Below are positions 45,046 to 58,185 of a DNA stretch of 64,000 bases, piece by piece. This DNA comes from Rhyacichthys aspro. Its lineage: Eukaryota > Chordata > Actinopteri > Gobiiformes > Rhyacichthyidae. A model generated the notes under the pieces. That model searched no databases and was not told where the DNA came from. It saw only the letters and a program-made list of their open reading frames with translations. The stretch's first letter is position 1. Each line of letters starts with the position of its first letter. The stretch covers positions 11,215,441 to 11,279,440 of the forward strand of contig CM072156.1 of NCBI GenBank assembly GCA_036850595.1. Reading direction: 5' to 3'. Both the position numbers and the translations under genes were made by a program.

Positions 45046-48000
45046 TGCACTCGCAGCACAGCTGAAAGTACAGTGAGCAACCAGTGACTTCATGCTGACT
45101 TTTCAGGATTGAATTTTATGAGTTTAGTGTCATTTTATGTTGGCCTTTATGTTCACAGTTTTCTGACCTGAAACAAAAGGAGGCATAGGTTCAACTGGTT
45201 TTGTGATGCAGGGCCCAGATCCCTTGTTTGGAAAACATTGCACAAAAGTCATATTGATCCATATGGAATAACAATTTTATGAGTTTCACACACATGCAAA
45301 CTGTGTTACAAACTGGAGCAAAGTAGTATCATGTGACTAAACCCTCATCTATTTCCGTAGCTGCAATCTCACACTTTTTGAGACGCCATTAGCAACAACT
45401 CCCAGACACCTGCTGGAGGACCGTCACCTGTAATTGAGCAGGAACACTTACTTTGTGCAGATAAAATATGATGATGTTTTCACACATTTCTAAGGCAAGG
45501 TGGTATGTGTTCAAGCTGTTCATGCAAACCAGGGCACAAAACATTATGCAGTGATCTTTAGTGGTAGATTTATTTAACACCAGACCGCACAAGGATTGTT
45601 CATAATCATAAGGTCAAGTGAATGCATGCACAAACTATGAGACGTGGAAGGATAAGGTCAGCCTCCAAGGTGCCCCAGATACGTGTTCTTTTGCATTTCG
45701 CCGAATGATCTAGTGCTGGAGTACACTTCATAAACACTTTGAACATTGGCCCTACAATGTACAGACATGATATACAGCTTACTGCAGGGTCAAGAGTCCT
45801 GTAAGCCATGTTCTGGTCGCAGATTATTCTTATAGTGCTTGACCTAAAAGCAAATTTGATGTCGTAAAGTACAGAGTGTAATATATTGAGATCAACCAAC
45901 GCAGCTACATTTTCCTGTGATGAAGATGAAAAGGGTCACTTGAAATGATAAGCTACAAAATGATCTACTTGAGTCAACAGCATGTCTCACAATTGTTTTT
46001 GTTTTATTGCCTCAAGCACAAGACCCATTATCCACACGGAATGTTTTGATATTGTTTTAGTATTAATTACCACACAACAGATTTTTAAATTTTTTTTTAT
46101 TACTAAACATGTTTTTTATCCTTAAAAAAACAAACAAAACAAAACAAAAAAACTGAGCTTAGTACTTGACATATACGAATAATTAAAACAAAAAAAAACT
46201 TTTCTGAATATAAATTTATTGTGTTTATTGTTTTTGTTTGTGGAAAAACGATTTATAGCAGAGTTGTTTCTTTATGATAATCTTTTAATACTCTTTAAGA
46301 TAAGCAAGCTGTCAATCACATTTGTCAGTCAACACCCGTTTGCTCTTTTAATCTATATTTGTCCAGGCCTTACTTCTTATAGCAACAACATTAGTGTTTT
46401 GTGTTTTTATTTTTGTACAACAGATAGAAAGACACAATGCAGCTTGTGATCACATACCTTTACAATACTGTAGAGCAGGTAGAGAATGTAGCCAAAAACA
46501 CAGACTAATCCAAGTGTTAAACCCATGCTATTATGCTGATATGTGCTGCTGTGTCGGTTATGCTCAGTGATTGTAATGCACCCAATGCCTGAGTAGATGT
46601 GAACCATTTGCTGATAATTACCTTTTTCATGTCTGGTAATGGAGAAACTAATCTCCATTTTCCCTAAAAACAAACTAGGCAACCATGGCAAACAACCATG
46701 GCAGTATGTTTTCTGTTGTTTACAAAAGGAGCTTGGTCTGGGACAAATTTGAACATGTTAAAGTGATGTATGGCTGCTCTTTACAGGATACATCTTCACA
46801 TTTATTCGTGGAGTGTTTTGAGTGATAATGGATTTCCTCTACTCTTGAGCCTATGTGGCTGTGTCCATTCTAGTTGCATGGCAATTTATCTTCCATCATC
46901 AATGAGCTCTCCACATCGCATTCAGCAGTGCTTTTTGCCTCTGGCCTTACACACTTCAGTTCCCTTTTGACAATATTATGTGCTGAAGATAGTGAAAGAC
47001 ATCAATTATTTGCAATCTTTGTTTGATATATATATTCCTTTTGAAGTGATTGACAGTTCTCTCATGATGAATGTGACTCGCAAAGACTGAGCCGTTCAAG
47101 GCTATTGATGATCCCCTATAAGGCTTGGGGACTACTGTAGGATCAGTTCATTACACTTACATTTCCTGAAAATGTGGTTTACCTACAAAGTAGGGGAGTT
47201 AATAATGACAATGCAACCTCCAACCAAAGGGCTCCCGTTAATATTCAGTGTTATATGCCTGTATGCTCTTGGTCAGTTTTATTCTGTTCAGATATAGTCA
47301 GCGAGGAGAGAGATGACTGCTATGTTGCTACAAATTATAAACAATGCTTTACAAATACAAGCTTGTATTTTGTGCATTTTTAAGGCCTGTCACAGCAAAC
47401 AACAACAACAACTCTCTGGTGTTTTGTCCTTTGTCCTGTCATGAAGTAAATTTTAACCTGTAAACCACATTTCCTCTTAACAGGTCTGACTTGGCCTGGC
47501 CTCACTCAAATTTAACTCAAGTTAAGCAGCTTGCTGTAATGTTGCATTAGTTTTTATTGTGGGTAATCATTGCTAATGAATTGTTCTGTCATGATGTGCC
47601 ACTGTCTACATTAGTCTGTCTCTTAAGCAATTAAATCAGACATCAAAGTTTATTCATTCTAAACGTGTGATATCAAGCTAATGCTGGATATTTGGTTCTG
47701 CAGAGATTTTCCTGAGGCTTTGGGTCCACATTATTAACCGACAGCAGTTCAACTTTCACAAATAGTTTGTTTTGTAAGAGCTAATTTTATAGTTTGAGCT
47801 AAACAGCCATGGACAGGCTGAGTGAGTTGTTTTTCTACTTTGTCAGATTGTGTTCACATTTCATTGTAAATGTAGGCCACTTTTAGGCCAGAGTTATAAC
47901 CCCTTAACATCCAGTTTTCTGCTTTTAGTTCACTTAAGCGTTAAGATTTAGAAAAGATCTCGTGTGTGTGCAGCCTTTTATTTCAGGCAGTTTGAAAGAC

Positions 48001-48529
48001 TCACTGGATTGGACTTATCCTGTGGTGACCTCCTTATGCTGTGACTGAATGGTTTCACAAGACAATGCTATGTAGGACTCTCAAACTGTTTAAATAGTCT
48101 GCTACGTGTCAACTTTGCATAGTGGTATGAATCTTTTAGATGATGTGGTTTGACTGAGATTCAACAAAGTGCTGCGGTGTTTGTGTGTGGACTGTCCAAC
48201 AATATGAATCAGCTGAGGGACTGCCCACACCGGAGCACTGGAGATTCACTGGCTTTATAGTGCAAACTAATAAACTTTTACTTCATTGTTCAGAGAGTAC
48301 AAAGACGTACCTGTGTGTGCTCAAACATAGGTTTTATGTTTGGTCAGAAGCAACCACAAATTCAGAATTTTCAGATATGAAAGAACAAGATACTTTGTAA
48401 AGTAAAAAAACTTCGATGTAATAACGACCTATGATGACATGTGGTTTGCAGAATACATGCCAGTTCTGCCCTTCTCCTCAGTACCACATTGAAACTCACA
48501 CCGAGCAGTACTTGACAGCCTTTTTTTTT

Positions 48530-48985
48530 TTTACATTGTTTTTTACCCAAATCCAAACAGACTTTTTGGACTTTTTGTTGCTGAACCCAGTATTTTACCC
48601 TGACCTCTGCCTCTGCTTGCCCCCATGGACTCAAAAGTCTGTGTTACTGATAACTGACCTTTGACCTGGATGAAATAAGACTGCACTACTTCGACCTGTT
48701 TCCTGGAAAAAGGACTTTAAATCAATTATTCAACTCTGAGGCTCTCTTCAATAATTCAAGACCATTCTGTGCCCTTAACCAGCTTGCCTCCAGCTCCCTG
48801 CTTGACTTTTTGATTCCAAACTGTTGGTTCCAAACATCATCCCTCAGCAGCTCACCTGAACTCGCTCAACCCGCCGCACGTTGACCTGCCACCTTTTCAC
48901 CATTTCATTCAACTCTAAGCTTCTTTTTGTGTCCTGAGTTGTGCTTTTGGGTCTATACTTTGTTCCGCCCTGACCACAACAATGC
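48530..48985 (+). mobile_element. Possible retroelement 3' tail
   Basis: C/T-rich sequence with the phrase GTGCTTTTGGGTCTATACTT followed by TGTTCCGCCCTGACCACAAC, like the 'GCGTTTGGGTCC...GTTCCGCCC...TGACA' ending shared by a fish retroelement family. No reverse transcriptase or LTR is visible. Confidence 0.3.
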
Positions 48986-51019
48986 TGGTAAATCTCAGGG
49001 CTCTTTCATTGTCTAAGAAACCTGAAGTAGAGTGAACTGCAGTCTTTGTATGGTCAATGCTTTTCACCTCACTTCTAATCCACATATTTCAAAATAGTCC
49101 CGAGGAAGATTGTTTCTTGCAGGAGCAACGCACAAGCATATAGGGCATGTCTACAGGATTATAACATGCCATGTCATATGGAATTTGAAGTTAATACATG
49201 CATTGATATATCCTATTACACATGTGACACACTTCATACTGTACTGACAGAAACATAACAGAGGACCGCTGAGCCCCTTGTCACATGCTGTTTACGTTGA
49301 AGGCCTTATAGCAACAATACCTCTTTCCTTCTCTTCTTACTCAAGAATAAAAAAAATAAATAAAACACTAGGACCTAAAAATGCTGACAAAAATGTAATT
49401 CTTATTCATAGATTCTTCAGTAATAAAACGAATTTTGAAACTACTCCAGTAAAATGTCTCTTAATATGACGCTTCTCTACCCCTGAGGCAATACACTGCA
49501 AACTTAACGTTAAAATTTCTAAAGTGTAATTTTCAAGAAACTGAAATATTTTGCCTCCTCACTAACTTTTTGACTTTATTCCCACTGGGACTCTGACAGA
49601 GACAGTGGAATCGGCACAAAGATAGAGGCAGCCCCGAAAAATCATGAATAAAAAATGTGTATCGGGCAAAGTTTGTAATCACTTGTTTATGTCGAGCATG
49701 TTCACAAAGCTACAACTTTAGTATGTTCAGCCTTGCTTGGGAAAACAAAACTCCAAGCGGGAGAGGATGAAAGTTTGGGTTTTTTTTTTTGCAGTATCAG
49801 ACATCAACAATCTTTTATCTGCTGGAGCTCCGGAGCTAAAGGCACAACCGCAGCCACTGGAATGCCCGATGACGAAGAAACTGAAATAGCATCAGTAGGA
49901 TTCCGCGAGGCCTCCATCAGTTTGTGAAACCCACCGGTATGGTGATTGATGTGAAGCATTCTGATAAAACATAGCCACCAGAACAGACACCTATACCTCT
50001 GCCAGAGTCACTAGTTAATCCAGTTTCACACGGCATCCTGCGCCAACTATCAGGTGTCTGAGAGTGAGAAGGCTGCCCACATCCTCTCCATCAACAGGAC
50101 GGGATGAAACCACCGAGCGTAGGAGTTGGCTGGATAATTGCATCTGCAGGGTGTGACATTTAACTTGGGGGCAGAAACACTGAAATATACTTCCAACCAG
50201 GGACATCAGCAGTGTAGTTGCTTTGGGGTATGGATCCCCAACTATTAAATATGTATAAATATGTGAAGTCTGGGATCTGGCTGTAATATCACAAATGCAT
50301 TTACATGTCGAGTTTTTTGTGACTGACAGTGATGACATTCAAGAACGCTCTCATCAGCAAAAGATAATCAGAAATAATGACCTGAAATGCAGACGAACAT
50401 CTACATTTAAATGTCCCCCAGGTAAATAAAATCAAAATTCTTCACAGTTGGAAGTTTTTACTGTATCTCAATTATGTTTGTGTATTGGGCTGGCATGCTA
50501 AACAGCAAACTTCTGCAAAACGCCTAGAGCTACTGGACCCTTTCCAAATGTTACTCCATTGGCACAAACTACTGTATACTGCACACTCTTCCACCAAACA
50601 CACGCGCTGAGAGGTGACGTTTTATTTAAATATGAACCCCAAGTGAACCACAGAGGAGCTTAAACAGGAAGAGCATCCTAAATTGGCGACGAAAACCTCA
50701 TGGAACTCTTAGTTTAAACCGAGAGAGAAAAAAAACGAACCAAAACAATATTGTCCAACTAAAATAATGAGAGGAGGGCAAACAAAAAGCACTGAGGGAG
50801 GTCATTTAGATAATTAAAATTTGGGATAACAGCAGCATCTATTGTGTTTCTTAAAAAAGCCATGTTACTTGTGTTTGGGCCACAGTTTAAAATTCTAGCT
50901 GTTAACGCTGGGTGAACCAGGGCTTTCTGCGCATGGATCGAACTAAATGGATCGTTTTCAGTTTTGGTGCAAACCTAATTAAGCGGACTACATTTGTGAA
51001 CACACCATTATTAACATTG

Positions 51020-51170
51020 CTTTATACTACTCTATACTATGCCATATTATACTTTACTATAGCAGTGGCTCTGGAGGTAGAGCAAACTGTTCTATAACCG
51101 ATGTTCGTGGGTCCAGTCCTACTAAGCGCTACACTATACTATACTATACTATACTATACTATACTTTGCA
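51020..51170 (+). mobile_element. Truncated tRNA-derived SINE with (ATACT)n on both sides
   Basis: The head AGTGGCTCTGGAGGTAGAGC with a degenerate B-box (GTTCGTGGGTCCAG) runs straight into AAGCGCTAC, which resembles the SINE tail, so the body is deleted. An (ATACT)n array (51131-51165) follows, and degenerate ATACT units also precede the SINE (about 51020-51060). Confidence 0.55.
51131..51165 (+). repeat. (ATACT)7 microsatellite
   Basis: About seven pentamer units, nearly perfect, at the 3' end of the truncated SINE. SINE tails of this type often carry short tandem repeats. Confidence 0.9.
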
Positions 51171-54100
51171 TGTCACCAGTCTGTTTAACATGAGAAGAAA
51201 AGCTATCAAAGATTTTGCTGAAGGCATAATACGTCCCACCAATCTCAGGGAGCCTATTAGCATTCATCTCCAGTCAAAGCTGCAGGTAATTATCAATTTG
51301 TCACTCTGCACAGGATGAATCAACATTGCGTCGAGTTAACCTTACAAATTGCTCTGTCAAATTAGACGTTTCTTAATTGCCTGTATTACATTTACAGATT
51401 TTTTTTTTTTTTTTTTGTATTATCCTATCCAGGTATCTCCCGTCCAGATGTACTGGCGAGGAGTCAGAGCCAGCCTGGTGACAAGACTACAGAAAAAAAC
51501 AAAGACAATGCAGGAGACGAGCTGGCATGTAGACAGCATTCAGGTCACCTCTTTGATACCCCGAAATGCTCTGGAGGAATTCAACATCTGAAAGAGCACT
51601 GGGATTAGGATCTGCCGCTGTAACAGGTGGCTGGATTGTCAAAAGAGCCCTTCACTGCCTGCAGTTTGTTGGTTTAGCACTTCAACCTTCTGATAACATT
51701 TTCTCTGCAGTGCGCCATCTGGCCTTTGATGATTTTTTTGTTCCCTCATAGTTTGCCAGACAGACCCCTTTAATGTAATGACATGATAATAATGGTTAAT
51801 TAGTCATCATGTCTGGAGACTGTTTACCTTGCCCACATGTTAAATGCTAGTTCAGTTCCAGTGATCTTATAGTCTCGAACTGAAAAGGTTTTGTTTCCTG
51901 AGCTTTCCTGGAAATCTGGAGTGGCTGTGCATACTCCTTATCTCAATTAAGCCTCTAAAAGCACATTCAGATCCAACATCACTGAAGAGGACAGGCCTTG
52001 TTCAAAATGCCAGACATCAATTAATCTGCTTATATCCAACTTACCAAAATGCAAATTTGTGCTTTGCAAAGCTCATTGAACAGAAGCAAAGACGTGCTGC
52101 TCTGATATAATCAAACTAGGCAGATGTAAGTAATTAGAGTGTTGATCCAACAGTACAAGTGCCAATTTATGTGACACGTTTTCAGTTGTAAAATCCACAT
52201 AAGTCAGAAGAGATCTTAGAAAAGTAAAACCTAATCCAAGTACTCTCTGAAATGTTTCGGTAAATGATATGTATTTTCAGTTCATTTCAGTCTGCACCTT
52301 TTGGTTTAGTGAAAGCAGTCCTATAAATCAAAAAGAAAATTCTATGCTGTCATCTGCAGTTGCTTTTTCTATTCAACATTTCTTTTTATGATATGAAACA
52401 AAAATAATGTACAAAAACTTGAGCCATGAGCACACTGCTATAAATCATACCTTTCTACAGAACAGTGAATTTTAAGGTTGAAAATCCCCTTGTTTTATTT
52501 TTAAAGCAGCAGACTGTGAAGCTTGGTTCAGCCGGGTCTGTGTTACATTTGAACACCACAAGGTTTTTATAATGCTGTTGTCTGCTGCGTGCACTTGGTC
52601 CAAGGAGCTTTTTTGGCAACAGAACTCATCTAATCAGAGAAAAAGAAAACTATTGCAAGGTTTTTTAAGAGATGTTTTGCAGGCTTAATGGTGCCCTTAG
52701 TAAGATCTTTGCCACAGCTTCAGTCACGTTGTGAAGGTGTATTTACTGTGTGTAGAAAAAGCTCTTGAGACGCCCTGTTGGGTAAAAGCAGTCAAGGGCA
52801 CATCTTTGTTGTATTGGAGTAAGTAACCAAGTAAACACATTGACCCCCTTTTATGCTTGAGGGCTTGAACCTGTTTAAACTTCAACGTTGGACAGTGTGA
52901 GAAGAACGTAAATGTAAACGGAACCGTAATGTCTCGTTCCATGTTTCTTTGTAAAGTTATTATACTGTCAAATTAAAATCTGAATGTCGAAAAGTGCCAG
53001 CAGCTACTCGCACGACTTCCCTGAACTGAATTATAATTTTCTCCCAAGTAATCTACCTGAGCTGACCTTCTCACTGTTTGACATATAGGAGTTGCAGAAA
53101 TAACAACATGCAGCACTGTATCATCACACGCATGAGGATTTTGACAAACATAAGTGAGTCCAAGGGCAGATTCAGACACCGCTGCTGAAGTTTTAAAACA
53201 GCTCTTAAAAAAATCAACTCTGTCAAAAGATTGCCAAGTGGAATAGGTAAGTTCTCACTTCAACAAAAGTTTTTTTATACTGGGCCAAATTGTTAGAATT
53301 GTCATATTTATGTTACAATAACATAATAGCCTCAAAGCTTTTGTTTTGCAAGCTTTCCACACATTCGGTTCCTGTCTTATGAATTATCTGTCCATTGTGT
53401 TTTAAGTCTCCTATTGATCGCTTACACAGTCTGAATTTTTATGAATTTTGGAAACTCAAAGCACAAAAGGTAGATATTTTTTCAATGAAAGTCATAAATG
53501 TTGTGGACAAATAAGTAAATTAACAACAATCAACAATTACCAGTCCTCCAGTTATTACTGTTTATATCCAGCTATTGGCAACAAAGGAGCTGTTTTCTTC
53601 CGATATATGTCAAAAAACAGTGTATAAAGAACAAGCTCTCCTTGATGTTATACCAAGAACTACAGCAAACTGTTTTAACATGTATATTAATATACTAAAT
53701 AAAACTCACATGGGCCAAATGACTTTGATAACTGGCTCTATTCAAGGTGAACAGTTATAATAATGTCACAGACTTGACCCAAATTTCCCTTTCCTCACTG
53801 CAACATGATATAGCACCATTTGATAAAAACTAAAACTGCAAATAAAATCTAAAAATTGAGTAACGTTTTCTTGACTCAAAAAGCAGACAGAAGTTGATTC
53901 TGTCTGACCACACATACCCTCCTAACCAAATATTCAGCCGGCATGTAGGCAAACCATAGCTGTGCATTCCTGTAATCCTCTGGGGTCTGCAGACAGTAGA
54001 GGCTCATGTAGATCACATGAGGACTGTGAAAGGAGACTTTCTGAAAGCAGTGCAGGGGGAAAACTTCACAGAGCATTAAACTAACCATCAGTTTGGATCT

Positions 54101-54594
54101 TGTTGAAAAAGTGACTGGCTATATATAAATACATTCAGCTCAGTGTCTAGAATGATGTGCATGCTGGTGTGAATTACTGTTTTTAAAAGAAAATTGCTGT
54201 ATTTAGCAGCAGGCTCAATTTTAGGCTGACAGGTACGCTGAGGATTGAGAGTGTGGAGCCAAGCTGCAGCCTGATGAGTATGTAGGTAAAGGCGTTACAC
54301 TGGCTTTTCTTCAAGCATGTTTGTAAAACAACAGCAGTATTATTCAGGAGGTCAGAAAGTAGACACACACACCACAGCATCTCACATCAGCCACTTCTGA
54401 TCTTTTGGATCAAACTGACAGATGTAGGTTTGTTTTTTTTTAACTGAAAATTAGTTTATTGTATTATAATTGTGTATAGGGATCAACCAAATAATGACAT
54501 TATCTGACATACAGACTTGACTTGATTTGATTATTACCTTGGATAGAAATGACAGTATGTAATAAACTGTAGCCTTTTCCCTGTGCTGTATGGC
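51171..54594. other. Downstream intergenic DNA, no gene recognised
   Basis: No coding or repeat signature beyond a T18 run at 51399-51416. Short open frames only. Confidence 0.5.
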
Positions 54595-54850
54595 GCACAG
54601 AGGCTCAGGAGCTCCAGCAGGTCGTCCAATAACCAGAAGGTTGGTGGTTCGATCTCCAGGAGTCGTTTGCCTCTAGTGTCCGTGCCCCTGCCATGTTGTG
54701 AATGTGTTGTTTGATTGTCATGATGTGTTTGGTGGTGGTCTGAGAGGCTGTTGGTGCTGTTGGTATGGCAGCCACCTCTCTCCATCAGTCTGCCATGATG
54801 TTATGCAACTCAAGAGGCATTGGGATAGATACCCAACACCATGCTTGGTC
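54595..54850 (+). mobile_element. tRNA-derived SINE (better preserved copy)
   Basis: Contains GGCTCAGGAGCTCCAGCAGG, TCGTCCAATAACCAGAAGG and the B-box GGTGGTTCGATCTCC in the order of a well-known fish tRNA-derived SINE. The later TATGGCAGCCACCTCT and CATCAGTCTG segments resemble the same family's body. It appears to be the same family as the truncated copy at about 51.06 kb. Confidence 0.7.
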
Positions 54851-57340
54851 TTAACTTCCATTAGCTCTTCTGTATTGCAGACAGCTTAAACTCTTCAACC
54901 GTGTTTGAGTCTAAATGCACTGTAGTCTTTTAGAGTGGGACACATGAAGTCAGACAGGTCAGAGCTGTGTTTTGTGTCTTGCTCTTACATAGATCTCATA
55001 TAAATAAGTCAAATAACTCATTACTACAGCAAAATCCAGTAGGAAGGCCCATAAATCATACAGGACAGGAATTCACATTTCATTTACTATTTTTTAGCAA
55101 TGTCACAAAAGATACAATAGAATTCAACAATTTTGTTCAATATCTATTGGGAATGTTTTTGTTCCTTGTTTTTTTTTTTTTTTATCAATTTCAAAAGCAG
55201 CATGAGAAGTCCCATCTTTACTAACAGACAGCATACTTGAAGGATTTTCGAACGAGTGGTGTTCATTGGAATGACATATTGTATATATATATATACATGT
55301 CAGCTCTTCTACCCGCTCTAAGTTCCTTTTATCTTAGACACTTAGATGGTCCGCCTGCATTCCCACTCATAGCAGCTTCTGTAACAAGTATCTGATGCAC
55401 AATATGAGCAGGAGAAGAACTTGAGCAGCTCTGACAAGTACCACATAATATCAGTAAGATATTAAAGTGTGGGGAATGTCATTAAAATGCAGCAAGCTGC
55501 TGCTGCAGGGAGACCATCTCTTTCACTCTTCACTTAAACCCAACACAGAGTAACTCCCACCTGTACCACTGAAACCAAAACAAAATATTCCTATGGGGCA
55601 GTTAGTGCCATCAGTTTTGCTGATGTTCTGTTTTGGGGTTTGAGATGTAGAAAAGTTAAATCTGTGAATTCACACACAACACTTACCTTTTTATCTCTTT
55701 AATGGCAGATTCGTTCATGCTTGATTACAGAGTTCTATCATGTACTATATGTGATACCAGAGAGAGTGAGAGCCAACCACAAACAAAAAAGGGCAACAAG
55801 GACTTGTGAAAATGGATGATTAGTGATTGTAGGCTGCTGTTCTCCAGTTTAAGTATGCATGGATGTCTGTTGCCTCAGGATCATCTCAGACTTCATTAGG
55901 GTTTGTTTGTTAAAATGAAGGGGTTCAGCGAGACTGAAAGGGTTCATTTGGATGTGAGCTGTGGGGGGAACTCCTTTTCGCACAAGTTCATTTTATTTTA
56001 CATTACAAAGAGGCTGAAAACACGGAGTCTGTGGTTAACTGAACGACAACGCCACTGTCACGGTCTCATTTTCTCAGCTCGTTTTGAAAAGAGATGGTGT
56101 GAAAAATGATCTATAGTGGTTGCCTGGAGATAAGATTTTATGAAACTCTTCACAATGTCGTCAAGTGAACTGGAAGGTTTGCTTTCAAAGCACAATTGAA
56201 AAGCACAACATAATCTAGTCTATTTTCAAGTAACATCCTGCTTAACCAAAAACATTTTGTAATGAATGGAAATATCGTGAACTAATGAGGGGATCAGACT
56301 GGAAGCCTGAGTTTAACCAAGTGGTGACACAAATTAAAGCCATGCTGTGTGTCTAACAGCTGTGTGCTCTCAGACTTTTTAAGGTTGATTTATTGCGCTA
56401 CACTTCTCAACAAAGTTAGCAAGTAACATTAAAAACTTTGCTCATTTCAAAAGAAAAAGGCCTCTGAAAATCCTACATGCTCTACTCCAAATCCTTTCCA
56501 CTTTGTGCCTTTTTGAAGGTTGGCCCTACAGCTAAATTTCATCATAACTGTTTTTTAAGCCTCACCACTTGATTACTTTTCCTTAGATGGGCTTGGATTT
56601 ACTTCTAAACAAGAACCCCAAGGGCCTGTTTGCATCATGTACTTAAACTGAACACTGTATGATGAGAGCAGTGCAGTAAAGAGAGCTCAAAGAGACAGCT
56701 GGTGGTCTTCTGTGAGCCTGGATCCAACTTGAAACAAATCTGACCGGCTGAAATAAGGGTCTCACTTGAATTTAAGGAAGCTTTCATTGTGAAATGAAGA
56801 CAGAAGCATGACAGTGCTGCTTAACATTAAATATCCCTGCTGTGGTGATATCATGTTTACACCAGTTGGATAACCGTTCATGGCCTGCCTCATAAAAGCA
56901 GAACGCAGGACAAGTAGGAATAACTTTGCTGGATTGTTGTGCAAATATAGCACAGTTTTTCCATTGGAGACAAAACGAAAGTGCTTTTACGCCCACACCA
57001 ACTCAGAGGCGCAGCTTTCTTTCATCCCAGTTGCTGTAGTGCACCTGTATTTATTGCAGCTGTTGGTGTTGTACTGTATGAATTGTGTCCTATTAGTCCA
57101 CAACACTTTGAAGCACCACTATCCGATTCCTCACCCTCCTCCAACAGCAGCATAAGGACATTTCTTTTGCAAATGCAATTCCATAATTATCTCTGCCTCT
57201 TTATAGTGTGAATTTCTCTGTAACATAGCCAGCACTAGAATAACGTCTCTCTTTATTGTTGGTGGCTGATACTTGTGCACATACATACATGCATGTGATT
57301 TGCCAAAGATCCAGTATGTGCTGAATATTTGCATCTAATA

Positions 57341-57431
57341 AAATCACTCATAACAAAGCCAAGATGATGTCCTAACGTCTCACTTTTTCACAGATAATTC
57401 CTATTACAATATACTTTTCGATTTTCAAACA
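57341..57431 (+). repeat. Direct repeat, copy 1 (about 90 bp)
   Basis: Starts AAAATCACTCATAACAAAGC and runs through GTCTCACTTTTTCACAGA, ATTCCTATTACAATA and TTTTCAAAC. The same order of blocks with about three quarters identity recurs at 58086-58185. Confidence 0.7.
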
Positions 57432-58085
57432 GTTTTCCGCAAATTCAAGAAAAAAAAAGCATACTTTATGTAGAATTTTGTTTTTAAAATGCCGTAAAAT
57501 GAAAGAAACACTGTCTTCCTGATTCTTGTTACGGAGAACCTGTGAGTGCCTCGTAGTTTTGTGTGATTGTTTATGTATTAGTACATTTAATTCTCTGGCT
57601 GAAATTCCAACATTGACATAATTAACACTGTAAATTAAAGCTCCAGTACCTGATTTTGTTTTTCCCGTCCCTGTCTCAGCCCCACCACTCTCCCCCAACA
57701 GCAGTGTAGTAACCTTTCCTGCTTCTTTTGTTCAAAAAACATCAAACCAGACCAGTTTTCCTCTGAAAATACAGATACATTACATTAAATCGAAGTTTAG
57801 AGCTTACCTGAAACTTTTAACTTTGGAGTTACGTTGTAGACTGTAGCGATCCTGTAATTATCTCTGCCTCATTAAACATAGCATTGAACCATTGCCAACA
57901 CTTATCCATGTTTGATCTTTTTTTCAGCTGTTTCACTAAAAAATAAGGTGTATTTTGCAACAGCCACTTCCTTGGTTTATTTCCTTGTTCCTTTGTTGTT
58001 TACATCAGTTCCAACCAATGGGAGCGCTCCTTTTTACCAGAAGCGAGCTGTGATTGGCCAAAATCATTCTCATCCTATTTTCTTA

Positions 58086-58185
58086 AAATCGTCAATTACA
58101 AAGCCTAGATCACATCTTAAGGTCTCATTTTTTTCTCAGTTGATTCCTGTTACAATAAAGTATTAGATGATTAAATTTTCAAACT
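58086..58185 (+). repeat. Direct repeat, copy 2 (about 100 bp)
   Basis: Starts AAAATCGTCAATTACAAAGC and contains GGTCTCATTTTTTTCTCAG, ATTCCTGTTACAATAAAG and TTTTCAAAC, parallel to copy 1. A second shared block, AATTATCTCTGCCTC, occurs about 160-230 bp before each copy (near 57184 and 57858), so the duplicated unit is probably 250-330 bp. Likely a transposable-element relic. Confidence 0.7.

Larger units (their letters stand above)
39996..51019. other. Downstream intergenic DNA, no gene recognised
   Basis: Non-coding as far as can be seen. It holds an A18 run (40192-40209), an exon-like 54-nt segment (40277-40330), a GC-richer block (42500-43200), a MITE remnant (about 44842-45045), A/T-rich runs around 46080-46200, a possible retroelement tail (about 48530-48985) and a T-run plus CAG segment at about 49770-49926. 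In vertebrates this side leads to kcnv2 and vldlr (synteny knowledge); neither is present here. Confidence 0.55.

Noticed and set aside
54595..54680. tRNA gene
   Set aside because: A-box and B-box motifs are present but no cloverleaf can be completed; the sequence continues as a SINE body.
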